Positions 29,003 to 38,845 are shown, numbered from the stretch's first letter. The stretch is 64,000 nucleotides of DNA from Cymbomonas tetramitiformis (GCA_001247695.2 LGRX02035459.1:96271-160270), one strand, 5' to 3'. The notes: generated by a model from the sequence alone, not told the origin. Numbers and translations: made by a program.

Positions 29003-31389
29003 TATATTATAATGACATACAGTCGTCGATTATTGTCAGTACGGTCGACTATGACATGTACAATCAGGTACCCCTCCAGGTGCTTCGCTGGGACCACATG
29101 GTGGTTGTGAGCGTGGCCGTAGGGGCTGCTAAGGAGTATGGCTACTCCTCCTTTCACTGGCTGCTCTGCAGCACTGCCTGCTTCTTTCGCTTCTGTTTTG
29201 GTGCCTATTGCAGTGTACTGCAGGTCTCTGAATTTCCTCATCACACTGTCGTGTGCATGCTTTACTTCCGTGAGCACCACCACTTGAAGACCCAGTTGGT
29301 TCTGGTGTCTTTTCCTGACTGCCTCTGCTAGGTCGAGGCAGGCGTCACTTTGTCCCGCTATGTTCCATGTGAGCATGTGTAGGCGGTCTTCCCCTATCTC
29401 CCCCTTTTTTGGTTCCGTGAGGGGGGGCTGGTGTTTTCGGGAGTCTTTGCTTGTTTCCGGTGCCTCCTGTTGCACGTCTTCGAATTTCTCCCATTGTGCA
29501 GTGGGTTCATCGCTTGTCTCTTCCCCCCCCTCGTCCGAGTGGGTTTCCATCGTTCCCTGCTCTCCGAGCGTGTGCTCATTGTCCCTTGCCTGGTTCATGG
29601 GGGTCAGTCTATGGAGCCATTTCCATAGTCCCTGTTGCTTTGTGTGTACTCTGTGCCCCCCCTCCTGGGTTCGTGGCGGTTGTGCCTCGGCTTGCGGGTT
29701 TGGGTTTGGGTCATCAGTGGGTTCCCTGGCCCCTGTCATTTGCTGACTGCCCCCTGGCGTTTGCTGTTGTCCTTCGGCGGCAGTTATTCTTTTCTTCACT
29801 GAGTGCTGTATCGACTTCCTGTAGGCATCCACCGCTGCTCTGTTGGTGGGTCCCCATTTGCTGACCGCCTCATTGAAGTGGGTGGGCCAGTGTCCCTCTG
29901 GGCATGTTTCTTGGAAGTGCATCCATGCTTTGGTGGCCATTAGGGCCCATACCCCACAGCTGTAGTGGTCTTGTGCGCTTTGGTTGCCCACGTTCATTAG
30001 TTCCACTGTTACTTGTCTGCTCAGTTTCCTTGTGAGGTGTTCTGCCCAGTTGGTCATTTCTGTTGTAAGTCTCTTTGTGTTGTGTAGGGTTGCTTTAGTT
30101 TTACCATTCAAGGAATCATATATCCAGAGCTTAAGTTTGTCGTTTGCTTTGTCTGGTCCCGCCAGCACTACTCTCCAGTGCTTGCCATCGCATACCGGTA
30201 TGCAGAAGCTCTGGAGGTTCCTGAGTAGTTGTAGTGCCTTCGTAGTATGTGGCTCTTTGGTGTTCCCTGGTTTCAGTGTTTCCCTCATTGAGGCTACCAC
30301 CAGGGGAGGCAATGGGTCATTCTCATATAGTGTGTGGGCATGTTGCATTTGGAACATGTTCAGTCGGCCCTTCTTTTCGAACAGTCCTTTTGAGGTGGTG
30401 TTGTGTGGGTGCGTCCCTGCGTGGTCCTGGCTTCCCCCACCTGCCATGCTCCGCTTGCAGCGGCTGGCTCTTTGTCTCATTCTCTGCTCAACTCCCCTCA
30501 TCAGCAGCTTGCGCTTGGTTGGGGTGCCCTCTGGTATTGCAGTTACCGCATATTCTGGTTTCCTTGTCCTAATGAGCATGGGTTTACCATTTCGGTAAAT
30601 TATTCTGAGCAGTTTCTGGCCGGGAGGTGGTTGTGCCCTCCCTTTCGTTGCATTTCTCGCTTTGGTCCATCTCCTCCTGCTCCTCCTTTTACACGTTATG
30701 CTGTTGGGTTCAATGTTGTTCATTTTCTTCGTGCGGCCAGGCGCTTTTCTCCTTAGCAATGTGGTAAGTAGTAGCATGGTGAGCATTGGGGTCAGGGCGA
30801 GTGCAGCGTTCTGCAGGGGCCTGGCAATGTCCTGGTCACTCCCTACCAGTCGGGTGGGTGGTAATGTTACCGTTGGTCGGTGGGGGTGTTCACGTTGAGT
30901 TGCTGCTGCTCCGCACTTAGTGCAGCCGTGTAGTCTATTTTTTGGGTTTATGGTTACAGCGTTACATTGCCCTAAATCGCCTGTTGTAACACCCCTAAAG
31001 ATATTCCCAGAGTGAGTTGTGTTTTTAGTTCGTTGTCTCATGGCTGTGCCAAATTTTTTTTGAGTTTCCACATGTTTTCCAGTTTTTCTGATTTTAACGT
31101 AGAGCATTTTTAGGAATTCGCTTGTGGTCGACTTTTGGAATTTTGCTCTCATATTTTGTGTGCATTGCCCTTCCGCCCCCATGAGTCGTCCCCTAGAGTT
31201 TTTTGGCTTCCTTCCCAGTGGTTTGGGCTGTGTAGGGTCATTTGTGTCCTTTTTGCTTAGGGTTATAATAGGGTTGTTTGTGTTATTCAGACATGCATGG
31301 TTTAGGCGGGTGGGTGGTAATGCTACTGTCAGCTGGTGGGGGCAATTACATTGGGTTGCCGCTGCTCTGCCTTTTTCATGTCTATGCAT
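28990..31389 (-). CDS. LINE ORF2 fragment: Ulp1-like cysteine protease and AP endonuclease, RT missing
   Basis: 799 codons. The N-terminal ~200 residues repeat the end of ORF1 through a local duplication, so the true start is unclear. The middle part (roughly 330-520) fits a C48/Ulp1-type protease: DGKHWRVV (His), LWIYDSLNG (Asp), a Gln-rich NQSAQD, and YSCGVWAL (Cys). The last ~130 residues start an exonuclease-endonuclease-phosphatase domain of the LINE AP type (LTWNIAGQ, VVVLTEVKH, GGVAILLS). The frame then runs into (TGACA)n and stops, so the second half of the endonuclease and the whole RT are lost. Ulp1 proteases occur in some transposons; deSUMOylation in transposition is inference only. 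Confidence 0.7.
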   Translation of the reverse strand: MHRHEKGRAAATQCNCPHQLTVALPPTRLNHACLNNTNNPIITLSKKDTNDPTQPKPLGRKPKNSRGRLMGAEGQCTQNMRAKFQKSTTSEFLKMLYVKIRKTGKHVETQKKFGTAMRQRTKNTTHSGNIFRGVTTGDLGQCNAVTINPKNRLHGCTKCGAAATQREHPHRPTVTLPPTRLVGSDQDIARPLQNAALALTPMLTMLLLTTLLRRKAPGRTKKMNNIEPNSITCKRRSRRRWTKARNATKGRAQPPPGQKLLRIIYRNGKPMLIRTRKPEYAVTAIPEGTPTKRKLLMRGVEQRMRQRASRCKRSMAGGGSQDHAGTHPHNTTSKGLFEKKGRLNMFQMQHAHTLYENDPLPPLVVASMRETLKPGNTKEPHTTKALQLLRNLQSFCIPVCDGKHWRVVLAGPDKANDKLKLWIYDSLNGKTKATLHNTKRLTTEMTNWAEHLTRKLSRQVTVELMNVGNQSAQDHYSCGVWALMATKAWMHFQETCPEGHWPTHFNEAVSKWGPTNRAAVDAYRKSIQHSVKKRITAAEGQQQTPGGSQQMTGAREPTDDPNPNPQAEAQPPRTQEGGHRVHTKQQGLWKWLHRLTPMNQARDNEHTLGEQGTMETHSDEGGEETSDEPTAQWEKFEDVQQEAPETSKDSRKHQPPLTEPKKGEIGEDRLHMLTWNIAGQSDACLDLAEAVRKRHQNQLGLQVVVLTEVKHAHDSVMRKFRDLQYTAIGTKTEAKEAGSAAEQPVKGGVAILLSSPYGHAHNHHVVPAKHLEGYLIVHVIVDRTDNNRRLYVIIIYDMT

Positions 31390-31830
31390 TCCAATTGTTG
31401 GGTTTATGGTTACAGCGTTACATTGCCCTAAATCACTTGCTGTAACTCCCCTAATGGTATTTCCAAGGTGGGCTGTGTTTTTGTCTTGTTGTCCCGTGGT
31501 GGTGCAAAAAATTTCCGGGTTTCAGTATGTTCTCCGGTTTTTCCGAATTTAACGTAGAGCATTTTTAGGAATTCGTTTGTGGTCGACCATTGGAATTTTG
31601 CTCCTGTATTTTGTGTATGCAGTCCTTCCACCCCCCTGAGTCTTCCCCCGAGGTTTTTCAGTTTTATTCCCATTAATTTGGGTTGTGCACGGTCATTTGT
31701 ATCTTTTTTGCTTAGGGTTACCGTAGGGTTGTTTGTATTAGGACAGTTATGTTTTAGCCAGTTGGGTGGTAATGTTGCCCTCCTTCGGCTGAAGTGTTTG
31801 GGTAGGACCTTCGCCATTACTGGCGTGTAT
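30930..31830. repeat. About 456-bp tandem duplication across the ORF1/ORF2 junction
   Basis: GTTACATTGCCCTAAATC occurs at 30961 and 31417. The flanking sequence encodes the same peptide twice (for example NTNNP then TLSKKDTND, and EFLKMLYVK), with about 20 percent divergence, so the duplication is not recent. Confidence 0.75.
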
Positions 31831-34800
31831 CCGCACCTGCTGTCCCTTTGGTGCTTTCTGTTTTGCTTGCCACCGGCATGAGGGTGTGAGTGTTGTGAGG
31901 CATCATCATTCCAATTATTTAGTGTGTCGTCAAGGTGAACCCAAGAGTGGTGTGGACTCCTTGTCTGTCGGGGTGTTGCTATTAGTTTTCGGTTAGGTTG
32001 TTGTAGGTTATTATAGTGAATTGTTATTTTCCATTCGAACGGTGTGTGGTTAATGCTCGGTCCCCCGGTATGGTGAATGTAGGAAATGCATGCCGGGTGC
32101 ATATATTCACAGCATTTGTCAGTGGCAGTTGCAATGGCAGGCAGAGACAACATAAATATTACTTTGATTTGTAAGGTCAGGCTAGCTTTACTAGGTCTGC
32201 TTCCTATATCTCTTCTCTTGCTATGGAGCCCTGTGGCTGGCTCTGTTAAGCCACCCTGTCTTGCAGGCCTGCTGCTTCCTTGGTCCTCTGCAGCACAGAT
32301 GTTATTTGTTAGTGCAGTGGGGGTGTGATCCCACTGGCAGGGTGTGGTGGGTTGTGATGTGAGTTGGTCAGCAGGGCATGGGGTTGTATGATTGCTCACC
32401 TTTCTAGTGAGTGGCGGGGCAGATCGGGGGCTCTCAGATTGTGCCCCCTCCTGTGCTGTCGCCTGTGCGCCCCCTTGTGCCCTCCGCTTCGCCGGTGGTT
32501 CGGCGTCGATCGCCCGGCCCCCCGTGTTGGTTGCTGGTCTCTTTGGCGGGGGCTGGTTCCTCTTGGGGTCGGGTTTCTTGCCAGTGTAGGGGATGCCCCG
32601 GTATTGATCGTCCTCCTCTGCAGTCTGTGGTGATTTTTTCGTGAAGTGAAGCGGATGATCAGGTGCCTGGTGTTTTCCTTCTCCTGTCAGGCGATCGGTG
32701 AGTGCCTTGAGGGTGTTCACCATGGCACCACCGGTTTCCTGGTATGTTTTATGGAAGCCTCTTACCTCTTGAGTGATTTCTGTATGGCGCACCCCAGCGT
32801 TGCGCTCTTGTTCTCTGTGCAAGTCTCGGAGTTCGTCCAGTGTGACGGGCTTGGACTCGTTGAACCTTTCCAGTTGCTTGTTGATGTTTTTGAGCAGCTT
32901 CTTGGTCTCGGGGGTGGGCTGCTTGCTGGTGGCTACGGCCTGCTGGAAGACCTCGTCGGCCTTCGACCCCACTTTGTTGATGAACTGGGAGGCCACCTCC
33001 TCGGCTATCTGGTCGATTCTCCCCCCACGCGCCTCCCTGCCGCGTGCTGCTCGTGGGGCTTGACGTTGTTTGGTGCCCGCACCTTGGGCGCTCCACCTCC
33101 CCACCTCAACCGTGATCGAGGTGGAGATGCGTCGGCCAGAGTCGTCTACCCCTGCCAGTACTCGCACCGTCTGCTTTCCCGCCTTGGCGATCGCGTCGTA
33201 CGCCTTCTCCGCAAGTATGGCGTAGTAGTTGATTGTATAGCCACCACCGTTGCGCTTCCACTGTAGCAGGGACGATGGGTCCCCAGGCGTCGAAGGCGCC
33301 CACTGCCGGGACGGTACGTGGAAGTCAAAGATGTTTTCGGTGTCCTTGAGGGCAGTGGTGTTGGCGGTAAGTTTCTCGATGTGCTCTACGATGGCCTGCA
33401 CGATGTGGCCTCGGTGATGGTCGTGCGGTATCTGTTTTCTGTCCACGATGGCCACTTCCCGGGCTGCAACCTCGTCGCTGACCTCCTTGCTGGGTAGCCA
33501 GCAAGTGGTCGTGGCCACACCCCAGGGGTACGGGTGTTGCACGATGAGCTCCGCTGCAGCCGGTGAGACTGCCTCCAGTAGTAGCACCTCCCTGAGGGCT
33601 GCGTCTTCCGGAGATTCTCTCACCGTACCTTTACGGATCCTGTCAACCAGGTGCCCGAGCTCGTGCCTTGCCTCCCGTCTCTCGATGACGGAGGTCGCCA
33701 GGATGTTTGAGACCTCCTCTATGGTTTTCCCCTCGAGCAGTGGCCCGTAGACCAGGACGCTGCGTCCTGCTGTCGGCCCCTCCACTGGCGCCCAGGGGGA
33801 CCATACGTAGATGCAAGGGAGCACTGGCTGCTCCCTGGTGCAGGTTTGATGCGCCTGCGGCACCACGTGTAGCGGGAGCCGAAAGACTGGATTAAACAGC
33901 ACAAAGGCTGCCAGAGGTCTGTTTTGGAAGGCAAGGTCTATTTGCCTGACCCTGCCCGCACTGTTGAGCCAGATGTGGGTGTGTCGGAGGTCATACACAA
34001 CGTTCTCCGGTGAGTCGGACACCTCAAAAAGAAGGGCGTTCAGGTACCGCAGGTACTTGAGCACTTCTTTGATGCTTTCGTCCAGGTCCACTATTTTTAA
34101 TTGTGGTGTGCCTGTGTACGGGAAGCCTGTGGGCCCTGTGTCGCTTGGGTCCAGGCTGCTGCCCGTGACTGATCGCACGTGGGTGAGAGAGAGTCTCTCC
34201 CCACGTACCACGGGCACTCCTAGTTTGAAGGCATGCGCGGGAGGGTCCTCCGCCACCAGAACCTCCCTGCGGTCGGTGTGCCACTTGGTGGCAGTGTGGT
34301 AGATTTTGGCCTCTGGGTTTTCCGTGGCCTTAGGACGGCGCTGGTAGATTCGAGACACCTTTTCCAGCGGAGTCTCTGTGCTCTTCGATGTGGTGTACTC
34401 AAGGAGGCTCGGGATGTTTTCAGCTGGGGCTCCGTCGACTTTTCTGTAGTCGATGGGCCGGTCCAGCGCCCTTCGCAGCTCCTCTGGCTGGACTTGTGTT
34501 TTGTTACCAGATTCTGTCCCCTCGGGGTTTCTGGCGCGGGGGCCGGCAGTGCCGGGTAGCCCGTCTTCTTGTGTTTTGTTTGTTTTATGTTTTTGCGGGA
34601 TCGCACTTCCCGCGAAGTGTACCTTCCTGGTCTTCTGTTGTTTGGGTGGGATGTCTTCTGCGTGTGTTTTGTCAGTACGTTCCGATGGAACGTCCTTTTC
34701 GTGTTGTATGCCTGCCATACCGGTTGCCCGATCGGCTTCCGGAGTGGCGTACTCTAGCTCGGAGTCGGATTCCGACAGGCCGAGTTCGACAGATGTTATT

Positions 34801-34997
34801 TTTGGAGAGTGGTTCGGCTCAGAGTCCAAGTCCGAGCCGTCAGGGCACTGGTCGTACTCTGGCATGTTTTCGATTTCTGGCAGGCCAGCTGTTGCTTCTC
34901 CTTGCGGTTGGTGATGCTGCCCGCCCGCGGTAGTTTTTTGGGTCGATTTGGACGAGCCTGCGCACGTCAGTCTGGGTTTGTTAGCGGTTTTGGCCAT
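31428..34997 (-). CDS. LINE ORF1, large protein of unknown fold
   Basis: About 1,189 residues from the ATG at 34997; the frame is open back to 35246, but that stretch looks like leader. It has acidic and polar N-terminal low complexity. A globular middle follows, with segments such as LKYLRYLNALLFEV, VYDLRHTHIWLNSAG and RRISTSITVEVGRW. Next come a Glu/Lys-rich likely coiled coil (LLKNINKQLERFNE...LDELRDLHREQ), a conserved-looking DDQYRGIPYTGKKP, and a basic Pro/Arg/Ala tail. No RRM or zinc knuckle is recognised. The YRGIPYTG motif recurs in the ORF at 42562-43374. The role as RNA-binding ORF1 is inferred from position. Confidence 0.5.
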   Translation of the reverse strand: MAKTANKPRLTCAGSSKSTQKTTAGGQHHQPQGEATAGLPEIENMPEYDQCPDGSDLDSEPNHSPKITSVELGLSESDSELEYATPEADRATGMAGIQHEKDVPSERTDKTHAEDIPPKQQKTRKVHFAGSAIPQKHKTNKTQEDGLPGTAGPRARNPEGTESGNKTQVQPEELRRALDRPIDYRKVDGAPAENIPSLLEYTTSKSTETPLEKVSRIYQRRPKATENPEAKIYHTATKWHTDRREVLVAEDPPAHAFKLGVPVVRGERLSLTHVRSVTGSSLDPSDTGPTGFPYTGTPQLKIVDLDESIKEVLKYLRYLNALLFEVSDSPENVVYDLRHTHIWLNSAGRVRQIDLAFQNRPLAAFVLFNPVFRLPLHVVPQAHQTCTREQPVLPCIYVWSPWAPVEGPTAGRSVLVYGPLLEGKTIEEVSNILATSVIERREARHELGHLVDRIRKGTVRESPEDAALREVLLLEAVSPAAAELIVQHPYPWGVATTTCWLPSKEVSDEVAAREVAIVDRKQIPHDHHRGHIVQAIVEHIEKLTANTTALKDTENIFDFHVPSRQWAPSTPGDPSSLLQWKRNGGGYTINYYAILAEKAYDAIAKAGKQTVRVLAGVDDSGRRISTSITVEVGRWSAQGAGTKQRQAPRAARGREARGGRIDQIAEEVASQFINKVGSKADEVFQQAVATSKQPTPETKKLLKNINKQLERFNESKPVTLDELRDLHREQERNAGVRHTEITQEVRGFHKTYQETGGAMVNTLKALTDRLTGEGKHQAPDHPLHFTKKSPQTAEEDDQYRGIPYTGKKPDPKRNQPPPKRPATNTGGRAIDAEPPAKRRAQGGAQATAQEGAQSESPRSAPPLTRKVSNHTTPCPADQLTSQPTTPCQWDHTPTALTNNICAAEDQGSSRPARQGGLTEPATGLHSKRRDIGSRPSKASLTLQIKVIFMLSLPAIATATDKCCEYMHPACISYIHHTGGPSINHTPFEWKITIHYNNLQQPNRKLIATPRQTRSPHHSWVHLDDTLNNWNDDASQHSHPHAGGKQNRKHQRDSRCGYTPVMAKVLPKHFSRRRATLPPNWLKHNCPNTNNPTVTLSKKDTNDRAQPKLMGIKLKNLGGRLRGVEGLHTQNTGAKFQWSTTNEFLKMLYVKFGKTGEHTETRKFFAPPRDNKTKTQPTLEIPLGELQQVI

Positions 34998-35287
34998 ATT
35001 TCTTGCGAGAACGAGTTTGGTGTGCTGGAGGGTTGTTTTCGAGTGTGGTACGAACGTGTTTTGGAGCGTATCTTCACCCTGCAGGTACAAAAAACCGTTA
35101 GCCTGCGTAGGGTGCGAGGCGGCAATGTGACATGTGGGGTGTGGGCGGGCCGAATCTGTATGTGTCCGTTGTGTCGTCCGCCATGGTGCCGTTAGTGTGT
35201 TCTCTGTGGTGTCGTTAGTGCATCCTGCGAGCACAGTTAGTAACAAAATCGCATTTTTGAAAATTATTTTTGGGTCCGCGGCTCGGA

Positions 35288-35683
35288 CTAGGTGGCACGC
35301 TCAGACGGCTGTTGACCTTGTCGTCTTCCGGACAAATGGGGGGGGCAGATGAACTCCATGGCGAAGGGCGCGTTGTTGGGGAAATCCTCTGGAGTTGGAC
35401 CCGAGGCATCCGGCCATTGCCTGCCCGCCAGCGGCCAGCTGATGTACAGCTGTATGACGCGGGCCGTCATGTTGGCGATGATGTGCCAGAACTCGGGTTC
35501 GTCATACTGCCGTTTCTGCGCTAGGATTTGGGTCAGGGAGACTTTTGGACAAGCTCCATGTGCAGTTAGCTGGGTCCGGAAAGTTTCCGCCATGACAAAA
35601 CTGTAATACTCCGGATGCAACTCGTAGAACGCTTGTATGGCTTGCCGACAGTTTTGGACACGCACTTGAGTACCCCCAGTCAA
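35288..35683 (-). CDS. Hypothetical ORF, probably the 3' part of the next ORF
   Basis: 131 codons, with no recognised family. The readable core includes FYELHPEYYSFVMAETFR and FWHIIANMTARVIQLYISW. It starts within a few bases of the end of the ORF at 35688-36299, in another frame, so the two are probably one gene with a frameshift or a small intron. It ends in a polar tail. Confidence 0.4.
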   Translation of the reverse strand: MTGGTQVRVQNCRQAIQAFYELHPEYYSFVMAETFRTQLTAHGACPKVSLTQILAQKRQYDEPEFWHIIANMTARVIQLYISWPLAGRQWPDASGPTPEDFPNNAPFAMEFICPPHLSGRRQGQQPSERAT

Positions 35684-35687
35684 CTGC

Positions 35688-36299
35688 TTAGCACCCTCCG
35701 CTTGTGGCAGGTGCCAGCCAACGCAGTGGAGCCAACAGTTGCCGTCCCTCGCCTTCCACGTCTACGGCTCGTAGCCCCGCAGTCCGCAGGTACGCCTGCA
35801 CGTCCGCCATAGTCACTAATACACCTGTAGGAGCTGCCTGCACGTCCACCAGCAGCCTCCGGTGTGCTGGCTGACACACGCCTGGCTCAGTAACGGATCC
35901 GAAGCTGCAGTCAATGGCGCTGTCAATGATATGTCCTCTGTGGTCCCTGGTGAGCAGATGATTGTTGTCGGCGTCATAGAACGGTCCTCGCTGGAAATAT
36001 CCTGCGTATGTTGCAATGATTTCTTTGGCCCAAGTTTTCACAACGCTCAAACCGGTGATCAGTTGCCTGGCCCACCTCATAGAACTCCAGGGTTCAGTCG
36101 CCCACGGGCACCCACGAGCATAACGCAACGCGCCACGGGGCGCTCCTGCAACACCAGTCGGGTCAACCGCCTTTGCCTCAGCCATTCTCACCACACCTGG
36201 GCTGGTAGGTGTCGCTGCGTTGGGGACGGCCCGGGTGTCCATGGGTTCCGCAGCGGCCGAGTCCGCAGTAGCCGTTGGCGTCTGGGGAGAGGGCCACAC
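35688..36299 (-). CDS. Hypothetical ORF with repeat-derived N-terminus
   Basis: 203 codons. The first ~35 residues (WPSPQTPTATADSAAAEP...) are one unit of the fourfold repeat at 36190-37150; the rest is unique (VVKTWAKEIIATYAGYF, HRGHIIDSAIDCSFGSV, VTMADVQAYLRTAGLR). Not recognised. It is probably part of the same locus as the ORFs on either side (35288-35683 and 36879-38522), all on the minus strand. Confidence 0.4.
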   Translation of the reverse strand: MWPSPQTPTATADSAAAEPMDTRAVPNAATPTSPGVVRMAEAKAVDPTGVAGAPRGALRYARGCPWATEPWSSMRWARQLITGLSVVKTWAKEIIATYAGYFQRGPFYDADNNHLLTRDHRGHIIDSAIDCSFGSVTEPGVCQPAHRRLLVDVQAAPTGVLVTMADVQAYLRTAGLRAVDVEGEGRQLLAPLRWLAPATSGGC

Positions 36300-37150
36300 C
36301 CGCGGCTGCGCCTCTGCGGTACCAGTGGGGCTGGTAGCTGTCGGTGCGTCATCTGCGCCTGTGCGATCCCACCACCCACGTACCCCTCATTTCAAGCGCA
36401 ATAAACCTAGGGTGTCTGAACTGCACAGCGTCAGCGGACTGAGTGAGGTTGCACACACCTGGGCTGGTAGGTGTCGCTGCGTTGGGGACGGCCCGGGTGT
36501 CCATGGGTTCCGCAGCGGCCGAGTCCGCAGTAGCCGTTGGCGTCTGGGGAGAGGGCCACACCTCCTCCTCCTCCTCTGCGGTACCAGTGGGGCTGGTAGG
36601 TATAGCTGTCGGTGCGTCATCTGCGCCTGTGCGATCCCACCACCCACGTACCCCTCATTTCAAGCGCAATACACCTAGGGTGTCTGAACTGCACAGCGTC
36701 AGCGGACTGAGCGAGGTTGCACACACCTGGGCTGGTAGGTGTCGCTGCGTTGGGGTCGGCCTGGGTGTTCATGGGTTCCGCAGCGGCCGAGTCCGCAGTA
36801 GCCGTTGGCGTCTGGGGAGAGGGCCACACGCGCGGCTGCGCCACTGCGGTACCAGTGGGGCTGGTAGCTGTCGCTGCGTCATCTGCGCCTGTGCGATCCC
36901 ACCACCCACGTACCCCTCATTTCAAGCGCAATAAACCTAGGGTGTCTGAACTGCACAGCGTCAGCGGACTGAGCGAGGTTGCACACACCTGGGCTGGTAG
37001 GTGTCGCTGCGTTGGGGACGGCCCGGGTGTCCATGGGTTCTGCAGCGGCCGAGTCCGCAGTAGCCGTTGGCGTCTGGGGAGAGGGCCACCCCCCCCAGCT
37101 GCGCCTCTGCGTCACCAGTGGGGCTGGTAGCTGTCGGTGCGTCATCTGCG
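36190..37150. repeat. Fourfold coding minisatellite, period about 262-266 bp
   Basis: Units begin at CACACCTGGGCTGGTAGG near 36191, 36454, 36721 and 36983. They are highly similar, differing by a few bases and short CTC/CGC expansions (for example CCTCCTCCTCCTC near 36560). They lie inside minus-strand reading frames and encode Pro/Thr/Ala-rich segments. Confidence 0.85.
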
Positions 37151-38522
37151 CCAGTGCGATCGGGATCCATGCAGGGAGTACACACGGGCTGCACCAATCG
37201 CGACCCCTCAGCATTTCGGCACGCGGCTGTCGGTCGCGCTTCACAGCGTCCACCCCACATCGCGGGAGATGGTTGGTCACCCCCCTCCTGCTGTGAGCAG
37301 TCGCAGCGGACCAGCAAACTGCGTTGGGGACCCCCCTTTTTGCATCTCCCCGCCCACCGAAGTTCGGGAACTCGCCGTTGAACCTGTGTGTGAGCTTTTC
37401 AGACACGCCTATCGCGAACTCCATGGTCAAGTTGCGTCGGTTGGCAAGTACGGATGCCAGCTGGTGGTTCACCTTCACCGCACCACGAGATAAATGGAAG
37501 AAGTGCTCCCCGTTCTTGGTGGGGATCGCACAATCCTTAACCTTTGCTAGGTTTGAGGCCCTGCACGCCTTCAGGATTCCAAAGACCAGACTGCGCAGTC
37601 CGGGGCAATGCACACCCATCCGCTGGTAGAGAACACAGGTGTCCGTCGGCTGCGTGTCTGCGGACCCATCGAATGTCAGCGGTCCCACGCGTGCAGGGCC
37701 GCACGGAGGATTTGCCTGACCATCCATCCACCTGATGCGGGCAAGCTCAACCTTCTCTGCCTCCGGCCTCGCATCCCACGCTTTCTTCCCAACGAAGGCT
37801 TCCAGCACTTCCCAGGCTAAGACGAGGTCGGACATCTTGAGGGTGGTGTGCAGCCGCGCCTCCGGGAGTGGCATCTTTGACCAGCCTTCCATGTTTTCGA
37901 AGTTGGGACATGTGCTGGAGGGGTGCAAAGCGTGCACCACTCGGGGCGCCCCAACCGCATGCTGGTTGCGCCAGTCGTAGCATGGGCCACACATCACCAG
38001 GCCGGGTTGCTGGAGGTTAGTTCCCTGCAACGGGCCACACCGCAGACCCGCCTGCACACACAGATCGCAGCTCCATACTTCAGGCAGGCTCCTGTAGCTC
38101 CCTCCAAACCGTATTGCGTCGCCGCAAGCAAGGCATTGCAAGTGCCATGGCATCCCATACTGGGACAACGTTCCAGTCGGCTCGGCGCGGATTTGGTCGT
38201 TCGTGGCGGGGACTCCAGGCTGCGTGCTGATGGCGTTGTAGAAAATTGCGGACATCGTGGCCGCGGTACGCAGGCCGCAACCCCCACCAGGCACCTCCCC
38301 AATCGGGCAAAGCCCCCGGTGCACAGTTCTGTCCCCCGGCCAAACAATGACGCTGCCCGGCGGGCCAGCAAAACGGACGCGCCTTAACGGCGTGGCTGAC
38401 GGAAAGCCGGACGCTGCGTGGTCGAGTGTGAAGTGGAACGCGCCGTCCTCGCACCGCTGCCAATGCGTTGACCGTGCCGAATCCGGCAGGAGTTCCGTGT
38501 AGCTCTGCTCGTCAAGGAACAT
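36879..38522 (-). CDS. Hypothetical protein with Cys-rich and oxygenase-like segments
   Basis: 547 codons; the upstream sequence carries a good splice acceptor (CTATCCCAG) just before the ATG, so this may be an internal exon. The N-terminal part has GSVIVWPGDRTVHRG and a later Arg, reminiscent of the second half of 2-oxoglutarate/iron dioxygenases (His...Arg), but the first HxD is not visible here. Residues about 130-200 hold CLACGD, CDLCVQ and CGPCYDW, likely zinc-binding pairs. The C-terminus runs into the tandem repeat units. Possibly the coding part of another transposable element. No confident family. Confidence 0.4.
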   Translation of the reverse strand: MFLDEQSYTELLPDSARSTHWQRCEDGAFHFTLDHAASGFPSATPLRRVRFAGPPGSVIVWPGDRTVHRGLCPIGEVPGGGCGLRTAATMSAIFYNAISTQPGVPATNDQIRAEPTGTLSQYGMPWHLQCLACGDAIRFGGSYRSLPEVWSCDLCVQAGLRCGPLQGTNLQQPGLVMCGPCYDWRNQHAVGAPRVVHALHPSSTCPNFENMEGWSKMPLPEARLHTTLKMSDLVLAWEVLEAFVGKKAWDARPEAEKVELARIRWMDGQANPPCGPARVGPLTFDGSADTQPTDTCVLYQRMGVHCPGLRSLVFGILKACRASNLAKVKDCAIPTKNGEHFFHLSRGAVKVNHQLASVLANRRNLTMEFAIGVSEKLTHRFNGEFPNFGGRGDAKRGVPNAVCWSAATAHSRRGVTNHLPRCGVDAVKRDRQPRAEMLRGRDWCSPCVLPAWIPIALAQMTHRQLPAPLVTQRRSWGGWPSPQTPTATADSAAAEPMDTRAVPNAATPTSPGVCNLAQSADAVQFRHPRFIALEMRGTWVVGSHRRR

Positions 38523-38845
38523 TCCGGAGGAAAACTGGGATAGACCTCCGGGTATAATCTTACAAAGTGCTCAACATGCGGTTAGGGCTACTTATATTGT
38601 TAGGGGTGTGTAACACTGTGACACATGTGCCCTAGATGTAACTCATTATGGTCAAGCTAAAATAGAGTGCGTCTCGGTAAATATCAAGAGTATCGTCGCG
38701 AAATGGTTGCGTCCAAGTGCATGTCAGCGTGCGACTCGATGAGAGCTTTTCAAAACTGTCTTCAAAAATGAATTTGAGTTATTTCTCGCCGAGAAAACCA
38801 ATTTTGAGTGTTTGATGAGCTAGCTCATCACTAGCAGTTTAGGGG
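38523..38845. other. Non-coding gap
   Basis: AT-rich sequence with no recognised gene or repeat, between the ORF ending at 38522 and the fold-back element. Confidence 0.6.

Larger units (their letters stand above)
29004..35246 (-). mobile_element. LINE-like non-LTR retrotransposon lacking reverse transcriptase
   Basis: Two large minus-strand ORFs: ORF1 (34997-31428) and ORF2 (31389-28990). ORF2 has a Ulp1-type protease and an AP-type endonuclease, the signature of a non-LTR element. The reading frame enters the (TGACA)n repeat in the middle of the endonuclease, and no RT is present. A roughly 456-bp duplication spans the ORF1/ORF2 junction (about 30930-31385 and 31386-31830). The right boundary is not defined. 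Confidence 0.7.
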
